Shown here piece after piece: positions 11,101 to 22,930 of a DNA stretch of 64,000 nucleotides (within the stretch, counting starts at the first letter, position 1; the number at the start of each line of letters is the position of its first letter). A program made the position numbers and the translations under genes. This DNA comes from Porodaedalea pini (lineage: Eukaryota > Basidiomycota > Agaricomycetes > Hymenochaetales > Hymenochaetaceae), in assembly GCA_002794775.1 (NCBI GenBank), contig NBAY01000034.1:434001-498000 (forward strand). Direction: 5' to 3'. The notes beneath the pieces are model-generated. The model was not told the DNA's origin and ran no database searches. It saw only the letters and a program-made list of their open reading frames with translations.

Positions 11101-13145
11101 CACGTGATGTCATGACCCGTGCGCTCGGGTGAGTACATCACTGATTCGGTAGTTGGGCTCCCACGTTCTCCACATGCTTCGGTTTAATTAACTTCCTGCT
11201 TCTCCCATGTGCTTCTATATCGGGGCTTTACTTCCCTGCTTCTCGAAGCGTCTTCCTCGGTTGTGGCACTGCATAGCCTATCGGATTGCATTGCTGCGCT
11301 CGGGTGTTCACTCCTCCCATTCAAATCCATTGGGGATAACCATGTGGACCCATGGGTTATTCTTGGATCGCCATTCAGTGTCAGGTCCACTCAGTGTTAG
11401 GGCTGCTCCGCCGAGACAGGTCTCCATTGTGAATGGTGGGTCATGTGGCCCTAGGGCTAGAGTGATCTTGAATGTTCGTCTTCATGACACGTGCTCGAAT
11501 TCGTATAGCGTAATCGTGCCTTGATGCTTTATGTCCCTGAGGTATGCCCAACAGTGCTTGAGTGCTGTCGTTATGTGTATTGGTACATCATTCCCCTGTA
11601 CTGGACTCGGGGTAGGTATTCGTATCATCATCTTGCAGTTCCTGCATTCTTCGTGTGGCTCCTTATTGTATTGGATGACTGTATCCCATTTGTAGTTCTC
11701 CATGCCACGTTCTTCTTTACTGATGTGGACTTTATATGTCTTGGCATCTCAATAGTAGATTGCCTGTCCTGTCTCAAAGTATGGGGATTGGCCTTCCCAC
11801 TTGTGTGCTCGTAATGTGACGTCCTGGTCCATTAATCCTATTGTCTTCAGGAGTTCTGGGACCTTCTGTGCTACGTTCTGTAGTAGCATGCACTTGGTGC
11901 ATTGAGGATCAACCTCCATTGGTTGTCCTTTGCTTTCTTGACGTTTGTGTGCCATGTCACAAGGTGTGACAGTGTAGCGTGACTGTGACTGACGGATTTT
12001 TGCCTGGGCAAGTATCCGTCAAGATCAGGTGACCACGTAATCATGTGTATGATCGATGATGATCTGCCTTGATCGATGTTTCCGAATGTGCAAAAATTTC
12101 CTTTCAATTACTTACTGTTTTTCCCTGTTCTTGCTGACGAAACATAGCTGGGATATTACTAACAGGAGGTACTTCTGATGTGATTTCCCTCAACCGCTCA
12201 CGCGTCGGTATCACTATATGTTAAGTGAGTCTAAAGTGAGACTTTAAGATATTTAATAACTTACAGCTACTATTTGCGATAGCTACTTCCTCAGCGGTCG
12301 GTACCCGAATCTTGGTGATCCTTTCAAGATGCTTGTATAACGCGTGCATATTGGAGTGCTTTTCTATATGCTGACGAAGACCTTAAGAGATTTGAGCCAG
12401 AAGAAAAGATTAGTAAACGCAAATACTTTGTATGATAGCTCTTTATATTACATACCTGTTTTAGTACCTTTCATCGTCTTCTTGATTGTGTAGATTGGCG
12501 CATCTCCCTTATGTGGTTGTAAGCATTGATAATAAGTCGCGCCTTCTTCTGCTTGAGCATTTTTTGGACCGGAGACCTTTTTGAAAAAAAGAACTGCAGG
12601 ATTGTCGCCAACCTAGAGCAAATTAGAATTAAAATGAATAAAAGAATATCTGCGTCACATACCTTGAATTCCCTCTTCTTCGCATTTGCTCCTGGTGGCT
12701 CAATGATTACAACATCAACATCATCAACGTCATTGTTCTTGTCAGGTGTGAACTTCGTTGATTTAGTGTACTGAGACACTATCTGCTCATTACTTGCTAC
12801 AAGTTTCGCTTTTGTTTTCGAGGCCTTATAAAATGATAAGCGTAGTGATAGAGAAGAGAACAGTTGACATACACTTTTTGCCAACTTTGAGGGCCTCTGT
12901 ATACGCGGTAGTGAAGGTTCAGCTTCCTGTAATGATGCGCAAAACATGTAAGTACTTATTTATATTTGTTTAAAGAGAATGCGTACCTCGCCCTCTTTCT
13001 CACTTTCCTCTGAGGCCGAGCTACCAATAGAACTGTCTTCGTCAACTGAGATTGGTGCAGAGGGAGTTGAAGCATCGCTGCGCTGTGCCAGGTTTGCATT
13101 TGCATCCATATTTGTGTTCGTGTCCATGTTTGCGCTCATATCCAT
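8132..13145 (-). CDS. hAT transposase (BED finger, hAT dimerisation domain)
   Basis: The multi-exon frame runs right to left. An acidic, Ser-rich N-terminus (13145-12988) comes first; an alternative upstream ATG lies at 13281. A BED-type finger region follows, with QCLQPHKGD and GLRQHIEKHSNMHALYKHL (12590-12300). The RNase H-like core carries KIALSLDAWTSSNGYAF near 10030 and NCDNATNNDTM near 9700. Next comes VPTRWSSTHQML near 9150, and finally the C-terminal dimerisation domain with SAVAVERIFSGGRDTIALR near 8240. The stop is at 8132-8134. I see no nonsense codon in the exons I could follow, so the enzyme may be intact. I could not place the catalytic glutamate with certainty. An LTR-like element lies within one intron (10370-12106), so expression depends on splicing out roughly 1.8 kb. 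Exact exon ends at the N-terminus are uncertain. Confidence 0.85.
10370..12106. mobile_element. LTR-type insertion (solo LTR or non-autonomous) inside hAT intron
   Basis: The 1,737-bp segment begins TGTTAGGGTC and ends CTTTCA, giving TG...CA termini. It is flanked by a direct 5-bp repeat ATTAC (10365-10369 and 12107-12111), as expected for an LTR retroelement or solo LTR. Removing it with one repeat restores a 49-nt intron of the hAT gene, GTAAGTAATAC to CATAG with a CTAAC branch-like site. A TATA-like TTATATAG near 10924 on the + strand could be an LTR promoter. GGCGTAGCCGAG occurs twice (near 10635 and 10705). No second terminal repeat was found, so a solo LTR is likelier than a full element. 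Minus-strand ORFs at 11482-11955 (one starts MAHKRQESKGQPMEVD) are broken by stops and unrecognised. Confidence 0.65.
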
Positions 13146-13961
13146 ACAAACTCGTTTGCGTCCATCTGCATTCTCTCATACTTTTGTGGATTGGATGCGA
13201 ACACGCCTGTCATTCACTATGTTGTTTTGATCAACTTCTTCACGTTGCTTGCGCTTTGTTGTCTGAGAAACGTTATCCATGTAAACCTATTTATCATCAT
13301 TAGTAGTTTCGCAATAAAACAGCATAAAAACTCACTTTGATGGAGTGCAAGCCTCTTAGATATGAAATAGGAGATAGAAAACAGGGATGGTCTTGGGTCG
13401 CAAGGTCACCAAGATGAAAATAATTGTATTTCTGACCTTATATACGCATTTGCAGAACGGACTTTTTACCGGTCAATTTCAGGCATCCCTAGCTCTTTGA
13501 TGCACGCATACAGGGGACAAAAGAAAAATCTTGTTTTGGATCTATGCATATGACAAAAAAAAGGGCTAGATTAAGGAGCCTTGCATGCGCAATCAGCCAG
13601 AATACCAATAAGCATTTGACGGCAATACTCACCAATATGCCTAACCTCAGGGACACCTAATGACACCTTCGACACGGACTTTTGATGTAGTGCATGGAGA
13701 TGTGCGTGTTGAGCTCCTCGATCTTCATGCCAAGATTCATCTGATTGGAAACAACTTAGCTTGGAGTGCGGCTGCAGAAGAGATATTTTGATTACTTACC
13801 AGTTACAACCAGCCTGAAGGCACACTTTGAAGCCTGCCAGCCCATTATGTTGAGGGTATGCTGCTGGTAGCTTGAGCAAGGAGGGGAGACGACGCAATGA
13901 TGGGCAGGGAAGAGAGAGATAAGGGCAGTTGGTGGGACAATCACCACGCATGCCCACGACA

Positions 13962-13992
13962 ATGACCGCGTGATTAATGATCACGCGGTCAT
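13962..13992. repeat. 13-bp-arm palindrome near hAT right end
   Basis: ATGACCGCGTGAT, a 5-nt loop TAATG, then ATCACGCGGTCAT: perfect arms. It lies 190 bp inside the hAT right end and may be a transposase or host-factor binding site. Confidence 0.75.
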
Positions 13993-14722
13993 AGTCATCG
14001 GCACTACAATGCCGGAAAGTTTGCCGTATACAGCGTATACGGCAATTTTTTCCCATACCTCATACGCATACGTGTGTATGTATACAGTGCGTATTTTCTC
14101 CTTGCAGAGGCTTATACGACACAGCCGTATCCGTATACGATATGGCCCGTATCCGTATAATACGCATACGCGCGGAACCCTAGACCAATCCCACTAGTAC
14201 TGTCGGCTTGGTTGCGCTTGTCTGATGCATGGCGATACAGATCCAAATCAGGCCGCGAGGATGCGAATTCACATAGCACTGGCCAACCAAAGCAAGCCAG
14301 AATAAGCTCTTTCTGGTTAACAGGTGACGCATGTTACAGCCGTTCTCTTCTCTCAAAATTTGATGATAATGATTTGTGAGACTGTATTGGGTTTGTGATA
14401 GCATGTGAATCGATGATGAGTTGAGTAAGGTGAACACGGTAGATTCTTATCCAGAAGGACAGGAGGCACAGGCTTACCTGACTGTCTTGACTCAAGTCGG
14501 GGATTTGACTTCCTCAAATCGGGACTTTGAGTCTCTCTAATATTTTGTAGGCATGTCAAGAGCGCAGTTCAGCTTGGCTTCGCTATTGGTTTGGCAGGAA
14601 AAGTTAGAGCTACATGTACATACTGACACTGAGCCGCTGGCAGAGAAGTTGAAAGGCGTAGGATTCATCACGTGCCACTTGTGTTCTGTCACGTCGACTT
14701 CATCCTCTACGACGACAGAAGA

Positions 14723-15183
14723 ATGGCGTCCTTCCTGCAGGATGCCCTGGAAGGCAAAATAGTACGTCCATGTTGTCCTTTTAACAATAATGATTTATGG
14801 TTTGTGTTACCTCAGGATTTTGAAGGCCAGAAACTCACCGACACCCTCGTGCGGAACGTCCTCGTCGGTAGCACTGTCAGTTACCAGTCCAAGTTTCCTC
14901 TGTTCATCTGTCTCTAGACACCATCTCTGACCTAAGAAGTATCCTAGACACTGGCGTTCGTACTTGGCTTCACCATGCAATCGCTGCGCGTGACCTTCGG
15001 GACAGTCGGGCTCAGCACGGTCCTCCTCATGATCGTGAGTATCATTATTTCTTAAACGGCTTGGATGAAGATGCTGATGGGAAGGCTTGTAATCACTTGA
15101 AGGCCGTTGTACCACCTTGGCCCGTATACACGAGGAATCCTGTCAAGTGGCTACCCGTGAAGAAAGCGGCCAAGACGGAATGA
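14723..15183 (+). CDS. SPC1: signal peptidase complex subunit 1 (Spc1/Spc12)
   Basis: Four exons (14723-14761, 14816-14875, 14948-15034, 15103-15183) encode 88 residues. The product starts MASFLQDALEGKIDFEGQ, followed by KLTDTLVRNVLVGSTLAFV-type sequence. Two hydrophobic segments follow, the second in FGTVGLSTVLLMI, and it ends VPPWPVYTRNPVKWLPVKK and a short tail. This matches the small two-pass SPC12 family in length and layout. Family knowledge: Spc1 is a non-catalytic ER membrane subunit of the signal peptidase complex, which removes signal peptides from secretory proteins. All junctions are GT-AG and the frame closes exactly. The neighbouring sugar transporter is convergent. The hAT element lies upstream in what may be the promoter region. 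Confidence 0.9.
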
Positions 15184-15741
15184 GTGGTATCTCGTTCGTA
15201 AATGCCTCTCGATTTGTTCGTTCGTCACGCTTGCGGAATGTATCTCGGAGAGCCCGCTGTGTGATGTGGTGAGTGGTGAAGGTCCGACCGAGTACGGGTC
15301 GGGTAGCTCAGGCGTTTGGGATGTTGGATTTGCTGCATTCTCGGCATGATGGGGAGTTGTAGATGCGTACCGTGCTTGAAGATTGCAAAAATCTAAGGAT
15401 ATGTCAGTCATGCGTCCGAGCGAAGATGCCTTGCTGCCTCGACATAACTGAGGCAGGTCTGAGCATCTTCTACTCATTCGCACGACACTATTTGTGCCTT
15501 CGTTCCATGATCCAATGGAATCAAAATCATAAGATACGTTAAGATAAACAATGGAAGGTCATGAGTGTACAAATACAGTGCGTCGTGAACCCAAAGAACT
15601 CGGGCAAACGTCAGGATCAAAATGGTGCCGACATGGAAGTAGCATGAGACGACTCGTGTAAGGGAGTTGAGTGCATGTGTGACGGGTAGCCATGAATGAC
15701 AAGTGAAAAGAAAGGATGAGAAGAGAGTCATGCTTGTACAA

Positions 15742-17646
15742 TCAGACCTCTGAAGACAACTTCTTGTCATCGATGCTCGACACACTGCGCGTCTCATTCA
15801 AATCATGCTCGATCACGCGCTCCTGGTCCCTTACGTGCGCGGCATGCTCCTCCGCGCTCACCGTCCCAAATATAACGTCCATCTCCTCCAAGCTCCTTCC
15901 TTTCGTCTCAGGAATGAGCAGCGAGAACGTGAACATTGCACCGATATTTACTGAACCGAACATCACGAACACTTTCCAGCCGAGGTTCGCGATGATGTGC
16001 GGGGTCGTGTAGGAGACGACGAAATTCCAGAGCCACTGGCTCGCGGAGGCGACAGCAAGCCCGTAGTGACGCGTGCGAGTGGGGAAGATATCACTGACGT
16101 ACACCCAAGGGAGGGGCCCCCAGCCCATACTGTAGAACGCTACATAGATATAGAGCATTGCGGCCATGGCCTTCGAGGCGGTTGGGGGAGTGGCGCCGTC
16201 GGCGAGATTGCCTGGCGGGTGCGTTTTGAGGATTGCGCCGATAATGAAGAAGAGCGTCCCCATTCCGAATGCAGAGATTGCAAGGGAGAGCTTACGACCC
16301 AGGGATTCGACGAAGAAGAACACGAAGATGGCGGTGGCGCCGACCTTGACGATACCGTAAATTCCGGAGGCGAGGAGGGATTGCGTCGCGCCTTCATATC
16401 CAATCTAAGTCAGAATATCTATGAGATTCTCTCTTTGAAATATGAGTATGAAAGGGATTGAACGTACAGCCTCGAAGATCTGCGGTGCATAATAGCCAAC
16501 CGAGTTCTGTCCTGCCCACTGCTGAAGGAAAAAGATAACGAACGCAATCACGAAGCGAATCGCATTTCCCTTTCCGAGGAATGCCTCCCTCACGCCTAGG
16601 CCTTTGCGTGCCTTACGTTCCTCCTCAACCGCCGCTTCAATCTCTGCCATTTCAAGAAGCACACTGTCGGTATCGATAGGCAGCTTTCGCAGGTAGGAAA
16701 GGCTCGCCATTGCTTCGTGCGTGCGGCCGCGCGAGGCAAGCCAACGCGGGGATTCTTTGACGAAGAAAAGCCCAATGCACACGATACCGGCAGGAATGAG
16801 CTGGAAGCCGAATGGGATCTGCCACACCTTTGGGCCGACGGGGTTGTGCTGGCTAATACCGACTGTACAGTTTGTTAATTCGTTGTATATTAAGGGGATG
16901 ACATTGATGATGCAACGCACAGTTGATGAAGTACGACAGCATAACTCCAATGGCCACCATGATCTGGAAAAGACCGGTTATTCGTCCACGGACCTCCTTG
17001 GGCGAACATTCAGATACAAAAGCGGGAGCTACTGCGGAGATAGCGCCAACCCCGATACCCGCGACGACACGACCAGCATAGATGTACGAAATTCCCCGGC
17101 CGCCTACACCAGCAACGGTCTGCAGGATCGCACCGACGACGAAGATGAGCGAAAAGCCGATTAGGGTAAACTTGCGTCCAATACGAGCTGCAAATCACGA
17201 GACAAGATTGGTAAGTAAACACTATTACGCCTGAGTTTTTCAGGAGGTGGAATGGGCATGAAACGGACCTGAGATCGGGGCGCTACCAAGAGCGCCGAAG
17301 AACGCACCAGCCTGCAACACCGAGACAACATTGCTGGTGAGGTCGGTGACTTTTTTGGCGTTGATAGTCCCATTTTCATCAGCTAAGAAGTGCTGCTTGA
17401 AGTATTTCTGCGCGATGACGCTTCCGGCGACACCACTGAAAACGACAGCTTCAGCTAACTGCGCACATATCACAAAGTGAAGAGAGTAACGCACGTATCA
17501 TAACCGAAGAGGACAATGCCCCAGTATGCGATGAAGGCGAGAACTGGCGAACAGAGATGTCTGTAAATGACAAGAACAAAAGTAAAACATGGGATGAGAA
17601 ACGCACAGTAAACCCGACTGTTCTGGAAAATGGCTGCGGCGACCAT
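15742..17646 (-). CDS. MFS sugar transporter, copy A
   Basis: Start at 17646 opens MVAAAIFQNSRVY, parallel to MADVSSFKNSRVY of copy B. About six introns split a 12-helix major facilitator of the sugar porter family. Landmarks are FIAYWGIVLFGYDT (helix 1), GRVVAGIGVGAISAV (helix 4 region), RGRITGLFQIMVAIGVM, the loop motif PRWLASRGR, FFLQQWAGQNSVGYYAPQIF (helix 7 sugar-binding region), and the C-terminal PETKGRSLEEMDVIFG. The stop is at 15742. Likely a plasma-membrane proton/sugar or quinate-type symporter; the substrate cannot be told from the sequence. No disabling mutation was seen. It is head-to-head with copy B and convergent with SPC1. Confidence 0.9.
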
Positions 17647-18097
17647 CGCAAAGCAGTCAGCTCGCTGCTGTCTAAGATTCGCAGAGAACGGAGTTCGAGA
17701 CAAGCGAGGAGAGACTGGACGCTCTCACAAGGAGAGAAAGCAAGCTAGGACATCAGCGCTGCTATTTATCTCCTCTAGATCTCTGTTTCCACACGTTCAT
17801 CTGACGCCCGGGACAGGGATCTATCGGTCGCTCAAATACGCCCGGATCCGGAGAGTTAGAATGTGCGGCCCGCACGGTCCGTCCGGACCACGGCGCCTCC
17901 AATTGCAGCGCTGCCGGTTGATTTGAGTGTTGCGGAGGTAGGGAAATATGGAGAAAATGATGGGACACACGAGATGAGATTCATTTATATTAATATTGAG
18001 AATATAAATCGATTGCGAGTAAATAAATTGGAGTTCGTCATGCTCCGGCACTGACCGGCGCGGTTGTTTTTTCTACGTCGACTACTTCGGAATATTA

Positions 18098-18947
18098 CAG
18101 CCATTTTCATAAGTCCTGCGACACGTGCATGTCACGTGAAGTGAGCCGCATCAGAGCCAAAATGTCGAAAAATTAGAATGAATGCCTATTCTCTCTGTAA
18201 ATTCTGCACAGTACCCGCTCATTAAGTACTAAAAAAAAAAGGCACAGTTCTCAGGAGCAGAAATATGTAAAATAGGGAGCAATAAATTGACTGTGTAGGC
18301 GGGTGGAGATCAAACAAGTGCAGCTGGTCTGTTCTCTCACCCATTTCTACTGAGATTCAAAAATTATGGCTCCCCTACATCTATCTATAAAATTCTTTCC
18401 TGTGACTGTAAATTAAGTATATGACTATACCAGCAGCTCCTACAAGTTTGAAGCCAATCCATTCAGTATTCATGGTGCAGCAGCAAGATTTGTGTTCCAC
18501 TTCAAGCTCTTTCCACCCTCCTTTTCTCACAACAGGTCTTGCAAAGTAGAACACAAATCTTGCTGCTGGACCATGAATACTGAATGGATTGGCTTCAAAC
18601 TTGCAGGAGATGTTGGTATAGTCATATACTTAATTTACAGTCACAGGAAAGAATTTTATAGATAGATGTAGGGGAGCCATAATTTTTGAACCTTAGTGGA
18701 AATGGGTGAGAGAACAGACCAGCTGCACTTGTTTGATCTCCACCCGCCTACACAGTCAATTTATTGCTCCCTATTTTACATATTTCTGCTCCTGAGAACC
18801 GTGCCTTTTTTTTTAGTACTTAATGAGCAGGTACTGTGCAGAATTCACAGAGAAAATAGGCATTCATTCTAATTCTTCGACACTTTAGCTCTGACGCGGC
18901 TCACTTCACGTGACATGCACGTGTCGCAGGACTTATGAAAATGGCTG
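18098..18947. mobile_element. 850-bp foldback element, copy 1
   Basis: Two arms of about 400 bp are near-perfect inverted repeats around a roughly 40-bp spacer (about 18508-18548). Ends read CAGCCATTTTCATAAGTCCT and its inverse, with TA outside both ends (18096-18097, 18948-18949). No coding frame. A second copy is at 42389-43237. The TA duplication and CAG ends point to mobilisation by a Tc1/mariner-type transposase. The transcript would form a very long hairpin. Confidence 0.88.
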
Positions 18948-18949
18948 TA

Positions 18950-20650
18950 ATGGTGATACCATGCCGGTGCTACTACTAGATCATATGCATCTTCCTTCTT
19001 CCGGTTTCACCGAGCCATTCATGGGTGTTGCGGCACTCGGGGGGCCGCGTCTCGTTTTGCGCAATCGAAAACTGCCCTGATCGTCAGATCCATGTATTCA
19101 TTGCAAGCTTCCTCCGGATCGATCTCAACTCCCGTGCTTCTCCCTCATCTCCGTCACCGTCCCTTCCTTATTCAATTCTCTCAAAGTCTGAGTCGGTCTG
19201 CAGGGAGGCTGACGGAAGGCGAAAACACACCAGACGTCTCCCAGTTCGGAATCTCCGAGATTGAGCGGCCCGCCCGGGACAGTAGTACTGGCAGTAGCGA
19301 GAAAGGAAGAACTCACCACTCGAGGTCGAACTCCGTAAGCAATCTGGAGTTATATCAGGTGAGCAGAAATGAGGATATTGTTCTGCATTTTATTGCCATA
19401 TTGGTTCTCCACAAGCTCCAATGCTGTCTGAAGAGCGGCTAACGCTTGTTGTTTTTGACCTTGTTTAGTCTTGGAACCATTTGAACAGTTACTCTACGAC
19501 AAATCGGATTAATATTGTCCGCCTGTATCGGCGTTGTCTCTGGATATCTAGCACAAACTAAAGCAAGTCATTTTCGCTTGACTATTCCGATAAATAATAA
19601 AATGTTTGCCACGCCGGGTTTCGAACTGGCGACTTCGGAACCTAAAAATTTTAAATAGGAAAAGTTGATCTGTCTCGTACCTTTATACTCTGACTCGCTC
19701 CGCACAACCTCCATACAGCTCTTTGAAGGCTTGGCGCAAGACAATGCAGTAAGGAGAATCTGGGACTCCAGTGGGAGTGCGCTGCATGTGTTCTTGCCAT
19801 CCAGGAGGTTCTGCAGTGTCAATAGGAACGATCAAGAGCACAATGCTCGTTACCGGCCTATTCGCACGAGAGACGCAAGATTTGCGGCAGCTTGAATGTT
19901 TTGAGCATGGCACTAGCGAGGCTTCCGCAACCTACGTTACGCTTTACAAATTTTGGAGTCTATCTAATTCGGTGGTTCTCCGATTTCCGTCGCAACTCTC
20001 AGCCGCTCTATATATTTCGGCATATTTATTTCATCAAAATGTGCGGTAAGATCCAGTTGAGCATTCCGCCAATTGCTGAACAGCAAATTGAAAGAGGCGT
20101 CGTTTCCACAGAGTCGTGAGGGTCGGAAAGGTGGCAAGAAGGTGGAGGCCGCACTTCCTCCTGCTATTAATATTGCGGCCCAATTGGAAAGGAAGGGCCT
20201 TTCGCCGTGGAATACAATCAGTGATCCTTCGTAGCTTCTGCCACAAATGGCAAGCCATATGCATCGGGCTGCGTTGCGTGTCAACGTCGAAGTATGTCCA
20301 GTATATTTTTTTCTTTCTCCGACTTTCCAGCTTTTCAGTGCGTCCACATTTATCTCAGTTCCTTTAATCTGCCTTTTCCCATGAGATTGCAGCGAGCGCC
20401 TCTGCCAACTGGAAAACTCAGGTATGACAACACGTCACCGTCGCCTTGCTTATATAATCGAGGCTGCGACGCGGTACTCATTCAAACCACTTGGATCTAG
20501 GAACACAGGGAGTTCTTCTCGTGACTTCTGAGCCTATTCGGGTCATTCTACCATTTCTAGCAACATTCGAAGATGTCCATCATTTGTAACAAATAACAAG
20601 GTTCATGGAAGTAGGAGTCAGTTGACCACCTCGGTCCGCCTCTAGCAATC
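18950..20650. other. intergenic between divergent transporter genes
   Basis: Contains short ORFs such as 19092-19442 (+) and 19964-20347 (-) that match nothing I recognise. A tRNA T-arm-like patch near 19603-19640 does not fold properly. No supported gene. Confidence 0.5.
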
Positions 20651-20651
20651 A

Positions 20652-20659
20652 TATATAAA
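20652..20659 (+). promoter_or_regulatory. TATA box of sugar transporter copy B
   Basis: TATATAAAG lies 70-77 bp upstream of the ATG at 20729, a standard distance for a TATA-driven fungal gene. Confidence 0.5.
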
Positions 20660-20728
20660 GGCTTTCAAGCATCCTCACATCGTGACTCTGTCCCTTCCGT
20701 TGCCTTCACCAGTCAGTAACAGAGCACA

Positions 20729-22930
20729 ATGGCCGACGTGTCGTCTTTCAAAAATAGTCGCGTCTATTGTACGTATTCTTCTCTTGCAATGGATAGCCGC
20801 TCTCTCATGAATTTGGTCTCAGTCCTCGCTTTTATCGCGTACTGGGGCATAGTTCTCTTCGGATATGACACGTACGTTCATCCTGCAGCATGGACGACGT
20901 GATCTTACAAGGTCTCCTAGAGGTGTCGCTGGAGGCGTGGTTTCGCAAGATGCCTTTAAGAATCATTTTCTTATGGATGAAAACGGAATCATTGACTCGA
21001 ACAGGGTCAATAACGTCTCCGGGAATGTTGTATCTGTACTCCAAGCAGGAGCTTTCTTCGGCGCTCTTGGAAGTGCCCCTATATCTTGTAAGTTGATTAT
21101 TACAGTTTTCATTTTCGGGGATATATCGGGCGGACCGTAGACCCGTTTCTTTCTTTCTCAACGTTTTAACTCATGCAAAGAAAGCTAACTATTCTGAAAA
21201 TCTCGCGCGCAGCACGCTTTGGCCGAAAGCTCACTCTCATAGGCTTTTCTGTCATATTCGTTGTCGGAGCAGTAAGTTCGGCTTGCTCTTTGTGACCTAG
21301 GTAAACTACGACTGATGGTGCCCGAAAAGATACTTCAGACAATTGCCGGAGTTGGCGGCAGAGGTCTTGGTTATATCTACGGTGGTCGTGTCGTCGCGGG
21401 TGTCGGTGTCGGCGCGATCTCTGCAGTCTCGCCTGCTTTTGTATCTGAATGTTCGCCCAAAGAAGTCCGCGGACGCATCACTGGTCTTTTCCAGATCATG
21501 GTTGCCATCGGCGTGATGATCAGTTACTTCATTAACTGTGCGTTGCTGTCTATGGCTCCGCTTTGTACCTTTTGTCTGATACTTAAGCCTTCAGTCGGTA
21601 TCAGCCAGCACAACCCCAGCGGGCCGCGCGTATGGCAGATCCCATTCGGTTTTCAACTCGTCCCTGCTGGTATCATGTGCTTCGGACTGCTACTTGTCAA
21701 GGAATCGCCGAGATGGCTCGCTTCCCGCGGACGGACGCACGAGGCTTTGCGGAATCTTGCGTATCTTCGCAAGGAGCATATCGATTCAGAAAGTGTGCGT
21801 CATGAAATGGCGGAGATTGAGGCCGCAATCGAGGAAGAGCGCGAGGCGAGGAAGGGATTGGGCTTAAAGGAGGCCTTCTTTGGGAAGGGAAACTTCATTC
21901 GCTTCCTAATTGCATTTTTTATCTTCTTCCTCCAGCAATGGGCGGGACAGAATTCGGTGAGTGACTGAGGCCATATCATAACATGTGACATTCATTCATT
22001 CGTTTCTTGTAGGTGAACTACTACGCCCCACAAATCTTCACTGCGGTATGCGTACAGTACTCTCATCTTGGAAACTAAAACTCAAATCTCCTGCACTTCA
22101 GATTGGTTATACAGGAGCCACGAACTCCCTACTCGCATCCGGGATATACGGTGTTGTCAAAGTTGTCGCAACTGCACTGTTCGTCTTCTTCCTTGTTGAG
22201 TCGCTCGGTCGCAAGTTGTCACTTGCCATCAGTGCCTTCGGAATGGGCACGCTCTTCTTCATCATCGGAGCGATTCTCAAGACGCACCCGCCTCCAAGTT
22301 CCCCACCTTCCGGTGCCGCACCTCCGGTTGCGAGTAAAGCAATGGCTGCGATGCTTTATATCTATGTTGCGTTCTATAGCATGGGCTGGGGCCCTCTCCC
22401 TTGGGTAAGTCCAACCCTTTTCAGTTTGTCGTTCTATATGACACTGAGGCCGATCCCAACCAAAAGGTGTACTGCTCAGACATCTTTCCGACCCGCACAC
22501 GGCACTATGGTCTCGCTCTAGCGAGCGCCAGCCAGTGGCTCTGGAATTTTGTTGTCAGTCGTATAACGCCTAATATGATTGCAAATCTTGGCTGGAAGAT
22601 TTTTGTGATGTTTGCTTCGATAAACATTGGTGCAATGTTTACGTTCTCGCTGTAAGTTGATTTCATTGGTTTAATTTGAACCATGCTAATTTACCTTCTA
22701 TAGTCTCATTCCAGAAACAAAGGGAAGAAGTCTCGAAGAGATGGACATTATGTTTGGCTCTGTCACACGAGAGGAACGCGATGCGAAGGTCAAGGAAACA
22801 GAACGCGGTACGTCGCTTGCTATTATATGGAATCCTTCTTAAGCTCATAATCTGATTTGAAACAGCCCTGGAGAACGAATTGCCAGACTCGCATTCTGAA
22901 TCGTCAAGAGATGTGGAGAGCAAGCACTAG
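20729..22930 (+). CDS. MFS sugar transporter, copy B
   Basis: Paralogue of copy A with the same intron layout. It begins MADVSSFKNSRVY, then VLAFIAYWGIVLFGYDT, GAFFGALGSAPIS, GRVVAGVGVGAISAVSPAF and VKESPRWLASRGRTHEALR. FFLQQWAGQNSV and LIPETKGRSLEEMDIMFG follow, with a short tail ending SRDVESKH at 22928-22930. About nine short introns, with GT-AG borders where checked. Twelve predicted helices; PF00083 type. No stop or frameshift was seen in the exons. Compared with copy A the extracellular loop near 22290 has extra prolines (PPPSSPPSG). Regulation may be coordinated through the shared 3-kb divergent intergenic region, now split by the foldback element. Substrate unknown. Confidence 0.9.

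Larger units (their letters stand above)
7952..14182. mobile_element. hAT-family DNA transposon with 8-bp TSD
   Basis: The outer ends are TAGGGTTCCGCACGTATGCG on the left and the inverse of TAGGGTTCCGCGCGTATGCG on the right. They are flanked by an exact 8-bp target duplication GACCAATC (7944-7951 and 14183-14190), the size typical of hAT elements. The subterminal 150-200 bp at both ends are packed with CGTATACGGC- and CATACGCATA-like words, probably transposase binding sites. The single large gene inside is a hAT transposase on the minus strand. Total length is 6,231 bp, of which 1,737 bp is a later LTR-like insertion. The intact TSD and open exons suggest a fairly recent arrival. It lies about 540 bp upstream of SPC1. 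Confidence 0.92.

Noticed and set aside
11391..12106. Second LTR inside the 1.7-kb insertion, because TGTTAGGG recurs at 11395
   Set aside because: The sequence after the repeat of TGTTAGGG does not match that after 10370, so it is a chance octamer and not a terminal repeat.
19603..19690. tRNA-like patch on the minus strand (CGCCAGTTCGAAACCCGGCG T-arm resemblance)
   Set aside because: The T-stem has a mismatch and an extra base, and no consistent D or anticodon arm or acceptor pairing could be drawn. At best a tRNA remnant.
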